This document shows, in pieces, positions 53,549-56,128 of a stretch of DNA of 56,128 nt. The position numbers were made by a program, and so were the translations under genes. The stretch is from NCBI GenBank assembly GCA_027486585.1, contig JAIXOU010000144.1:1-56128 (forward strand), written 5' to 3'. The notes under the pieces were generated by a model. The model searched no databases. It was not told where the DNA came from and saw nothing but the letters and a program-made list of their open reading frames with translations. Every line of letters begins with the position of its first letter. Position 1 is the first letter of the stretch. This DNA comes from Verrucomicrobiaceae bacterium (GTDB lineage Bacteria > Verrucomicrobiota > Verrucomicrobiia > Verrucomicrobiales > Verrucomicrobiaceae).

Positions 53549-54835
53549 ATGAACACCATCCTCAACCTCCTCCTCACCGCCCTGCTGCTTGCGCCGCTGG
53601 TCGCCTTCGCCCAAGCGAAGCCCGAAGTCGCGAACGCCACCAAAGCCGCGAAACGCGCCTGGGAATCTGCGCCTGCTGAAACGAAGGCGCTGTGGCAGCG
53701 GCAGCGCGATGCGTTGATCCATATCGACCTCTCCGATGACACGCAGCGACAGATCGTCATCGCCCGAGGTTCGCCGAAGCCGGACGAGTATCACGCGCAT
53801 CCGACAACGGCGATGCTCGCCGACAACCAGACGATGTTTTGCGTCTGGAACCTCGGCCACGGCGGACACGCGGGACCAATGGCTCGTAGCGAGGACGCGG
53901 GGCTGACGTGGACGCGCATGGACGACGCGCTGCCGCCGAACTACGTCAACTTCAAGAACTGCCCCAGCATCTATCGCATCACTGATCCGCAGGGCAAAGA
54001 GCGCCTGTGGGTCTTCGCCGCACGCACCTTGACCGAAAAGGAGGACCCCAAGCTCATCGCAGGCCGTCACGAGGGCTACATGCCGCGCATCGTCAGCGAG
54101 GACGACGGCAAGACCTGGCGCGAGCTACCGCCCATCGGCGGGCCGATCAGCAAGGATGACCCGTTTCGCTGCATCATGACTTTCTCCAGCATCGTGCGGC
54201 TGAAGGACGGCTCGCATCTCGGCCTTTTCCATCGCGGTTCCGGCATCGGCGAAGGCGGCACGCTGCAAGTGCTGCAATCCATCACGCGTGACGGCGGATT
54301 CACTTGGTCGGAACCCGTGATGGCCAGCGATGGCACGAAGCTCGACGGCAAGCATCCCTGCGAGCCCTATGTCTTCCGCTCTCCTGATGGCGATGAACTC
54401 TGCTGCCTCATGCGCGAGAACAAGCGCAGCGGCACCAGCCTCGTCATGTTCAGCCGCGACGAGGGCAAAACATGGTCGCAAGCCGTGGACGCCCCGTGGG
54501 GCCTCACGGGAGATCGCCACCACGGCATCACCTTGCCCGATGGCCGCATGGTCATCGTCTTCCGCAACGCCTCGCCGCAATCGAAAGACAAAGCCGGCTT
54601 CATTACCTGGGTAGGCACTTACGATGACATCAAACAAGGCAAGCCTGGTCAGTATCGCGTGAGCCTGTTGAAGACCTTCAAAGACGGCTTTTACCCCGGC
54701 CTGCACTTGCTCCCCGACGGCACCATCGTCGCCACGACGTATGCGAACTATCGCAAGGAAGACATCGGCTGCTCCATCGTCAGCGTGCGCTTCAAGATGA
54801 GCGAGGTGGATGCGATGTCGAAGGCGATGAAGTGA
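53549..54835 (+). CDS. Sialidase-like (BNR/Asp-box) exported protein
   Basis: A 428-residue exported six-bladed propeller with signal peptide MNTILNLLLTALLLAPLVAFAQ. Four Asp boxes are visible: SEDAGLTW, SEDDGKTW, TRDGGFTW and SRDEGKTW. FRCIMTFSSIVRLKDGSHLGLFHRGS and HPCEPYVFRSPDGDELCCLMREN resemble exo-alpha-sialidase-like families common in this phylum. Many of these act on other glycosides, so sialic acid specificity is not implied. It lies 52 bp after the NagA-like gene. Confidence 0.88.
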   Translation: MNTILNLLLTALLLAPLVAFAQAKPEVANATKAAKRAWESAPAETKALWQRQRDALIHIDLSDDTQRQIVIARGSPKPDEYHAHPTTAMLADNQTMFCVWNLGHGGHAGPMARSEDAGLTWTRMDDALPPNYVNFKNCPSIYRITDPQGKERLWVFAARTLTEKEDPKLIAGRHEGYMPRIVSEDDGKTWRELPPIGGPISKDDPFRCIMTFSSIVRLKDGSHLGLFHRGSGIGEGGTLQVLQSITRDGGFTWSEPVMASDGTKLDGKHPCEPYVFRSPDGDELCCLMRENKRSGTSLVMFSRDEGKTWSQAVDAPWGLTGDRHHGITLPDGRMVIVFRNASPQSKDKAGFITWVGTYDDIKQGKPGQYRVSLLKTFKDGFYPGLHLLPDGTIVATTYANYRKEDIGCSIVSVRFKMSEVDAMSKAMK

Positions 54836-54844
54836 CCACCTTAT

Positions 54845-56128
54845 ATGAAACACCGCGCCAATGACACCTCTATGACCGACAGAAAAATGTCCGGCAAAAA
54901 ATCGAAGACCCGGAGCCCATTTTTCTGCCACGCATCTTTTTGTCGTCTCCTGCTCACCACCCTGCTGCTCGCGCCACTGGCCACACTTCACGCCGCTGAT
55001 GATCTTCCCGAGCCGCCTGTGAGTTGGAAATACCCGCCGGAGATGCCGGGGGCGAGTGTGGAGGTTTATCGGGAGGTGAACGGTGTGAAGCTCAATGCCT
55101 ACATCTTCACGCCGCCGGGTCATCGAGTGTCGGATCGACGTCCGGCGGTTTTGTTTTTCTTTGGCGGTGGATGGAAAGGTGGAACGCCAGGGCAATTCCT
55201 CCCGCAGTCGCTTTACCTCGCACAGCGCGGCATGGTCGCGATCCCGTGCGATTATCGAGTATCGAGCCGCCACGGTGTCATCCCGCAGGATTGCCTGCTC
55301 GATGCGAAGGCGGCGATTCGTTGGGCTCGTGCCAATGCCGCCCGTCTCGGCATCGACCCCGACCGCATCGTGGCCGGAGGTGAATCCGCCGGTGGTCATC
55401 TAGCCGCTGCGGTGGCGTTGGTGCCGGGCTTCGAGGACGGAGCCCACTCCGAAGTCAGCTTCATGCCGAACGCTCTCGCGTTGTTTAATCCAGCCGTTGT
55501 GCTGTCTCCGGTGGATGGTCATCTAGGGCTGCTTTCTGACGAAAAATTCACCGACATCAGCGCCCGCTGCGATGGCCGTCCGCAGGAGATCTCGCCTTAT
55601 CATTTCGTGCGCGCTGGATTGCCTCCGAGTATTCTCTTCCACGGCACGAAGGATGAGGCGGTGCCATTCCCCACGGTGGAACTCTTTGCCAAGGCCATGA
55701 CTGCCGCCGGCAACCGCTGCGAACTGAAAGCCTACGAAGGCCAGCCGCACGGCTTCTTCAATCCTGGGCGCGGCAAGGGCGAGCCACGCGAGGAAGCCAC
55801 TCGATGCTTCCACAGCACCATTCGCGAGCTGGACGCCTTCTTCGTGTCGCTGGGCTATCTCAAACCATCGGACAAGCTGCCAACACCGGTCGCCAAAAAG
55901 CTGTCCGATTTCCAGCCACTCGTCCGCACCGAAACCTGGACCGAGAAATGGCCTGACGCTTCCGGCAAAGCCGAAACGCGCAACGTAACCGCCGAAGTGT
56001 GGACGCAGGCCATGCAAGCGACGCTGGACGCCCAAGGAACGCTGCACATTCCCGCACGAGCGCAGCCCTATTACCTCAATGGCCCGCTCGTCTTGAAATC
56101 GGGTCAAAAACTCAGCGCCGACCCGACC
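54845..56128 (+). CDS. Esterase with C-terminal beta-helix (pectate-lyase-like) start, cut by window end
   Basis: An open frame of 428 codons runs to the right edge without a stop. After a repeat-encoded N-terminus and a signal peptide (RLLLTTLLLAPLATLHA), residues about 75-330 are an alpha/beta hydrolase. The oxyanion region FFGGGWKGG has F where HGGG esterases have His. The nucleophile is in AGGESAGGHLAA, the Asp in HGTKDEAVPF and the His in GQPHGFFN. From about residue 355 a new domain begins. Its ARAQPYYLNGPLVLKSGQKL resembles the opening strands of pectate-lyase-3-type right-handed beta-helices. The protein may therefore combine deacetylation and polysaccharide cleavage or binding. In-frame starts at codons 10 and 15 are alternatives. 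Confidence 0.83.
   Translation, partial: MKHRANDTSMTDRKMSGKKSKTRSPFFCHASFCRLLLTTLLLAPLATLHAADDLPEPPVSWKYPPEMPGASVEVYREVNGVKLNAYIFTPPGHRVSDRRPAVLFFFGGGWKGGTPGQFLPQSLYLAQRGMVAIPCDYRVSSRHGVIPQDCLLDAKAAIRWARANAARLGIDPDRIVAGGESAGGHLAAAVALVPGFEDGAHSEVSFMPNALALFNPAVVLSPVDGHLGLLSDEKFTDISARCDGRPQEISPYHFVRAGLPPSILFHGTKDEAVPFPTVELFAKAMTAAGNRCELKAYEGQPHGFFNPGRGKGEPREEATRCFHSTIRELDAFFVSLGYLKPSDKLPTPVAKKLSDFQPLVRTETWTEKWPDASGKAETRNVTAEVWTQAMQATLDAQGTLHIPARAQPYYLNGPLVLKSGQKLSADPT
54874..54947. repeat. Inverted-repeat element, copy 4 (in signal-peptide region)
   Basis: The left arm, GACCGACAGAAAAATG then GGCAAAAAAT, is an imperfect reverse complement of the right arm, CCCATTTTTCTGCC then CATCTTTTTGTCGTC. 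It is built from the same GGCA(A/G)AAA modules as the other copies and lies in codons 10-35 of the esterase/beta-helix gene, in frame. Confidence 0.78.

Overview
The window looks like a chromosomal segment of a verrucomicrobial bacterium, most like Verrucomicrobiales such as Prosthecobacter. The genus is inferred from gene content and is not proven. The evidence is paired DUF1501 and planctomycete-type cytochrome (DUF1549/DUF1553) genes, secreted sulfatase, sialidase and esterase genes, a giant PATR-repeat protein ending in PEP-CTERM, and start codons that mostly lack a Shine-Dalgarno sequence. I saw no rRNA, tRNA, CRISPR array, prophage or full insertion sequence.

Layout. 1-4149 (minus strand): a zinc alcohol dehydrogenase cut by the left edge, an aldo/keto reductase-fold protein, rpmB with its own promoter and terminator, ndk, and a secreted lysozyme-like protein. 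4150-4619: an AT-rich leader holding a terminator-like hairpin. 4620-18878: one 4752-residue PATR-repeat/PEP-CTERM surface protein. 18938-25997: rnhA, a Bax inhibitor-1-like membrane protein, a sulfatase, a ParA plus roadblock-like pair, an N-terminally short NagA homologue, and a converging TrhO-RluA RNA-modification fusion.

26215-30989 is a compact sugar-catabolic operon: xylose-isomerase-like isomerase, class I aldolase, Gfo/Idh/MocA dehydrogenase, PfkB kinase, and a FadR-type GntR regulator with a perfect palindrome just before its start. It runs by an ATGA overlap into 30986-41950, which holds two DUF1501 and two DUF1549/DUF1553 genes. Each DUF1501/DUF1549 junction is interrupted by an accessory insert. 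One is a nucleotidyltransferase/partner pair on the minus strand. The other is a GxxExxY gene whose leader hairpin is repeated in front of the next gene.

42172-56128 is a plus-strand catabolic and surface-hydrolysis cluster. An FAH-family hydrolase and glcDEF are tightly packed and overlapping. They are followed by a PQQ-dehydrogenase/PKD/cytochrome c protein, a secreted esterase, a degenerate FGE-sialidase fusion, a second NagA-like amidohydrolase with a changed metal-site residue, a sialidase, and an esterase/beta-helix protein cut by the right edge. A short inverted-repeat family with arms built on GGCAAAAAGAT/GGCAGAAAAATG occurs four times in 37.8-55.0 kb. Three copies lie inside reading frames, and two of these encode the region just before a signal peptide.

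Most likely novelties: the GxxExxY cassette with duplicated hairpin leaders, the reading-frame-compatible inverted repeats, the isomerase-aldolase-dehydrogenase-kinase-GntR operon of unknown substrate, and the FAH-glcDEF coupling.
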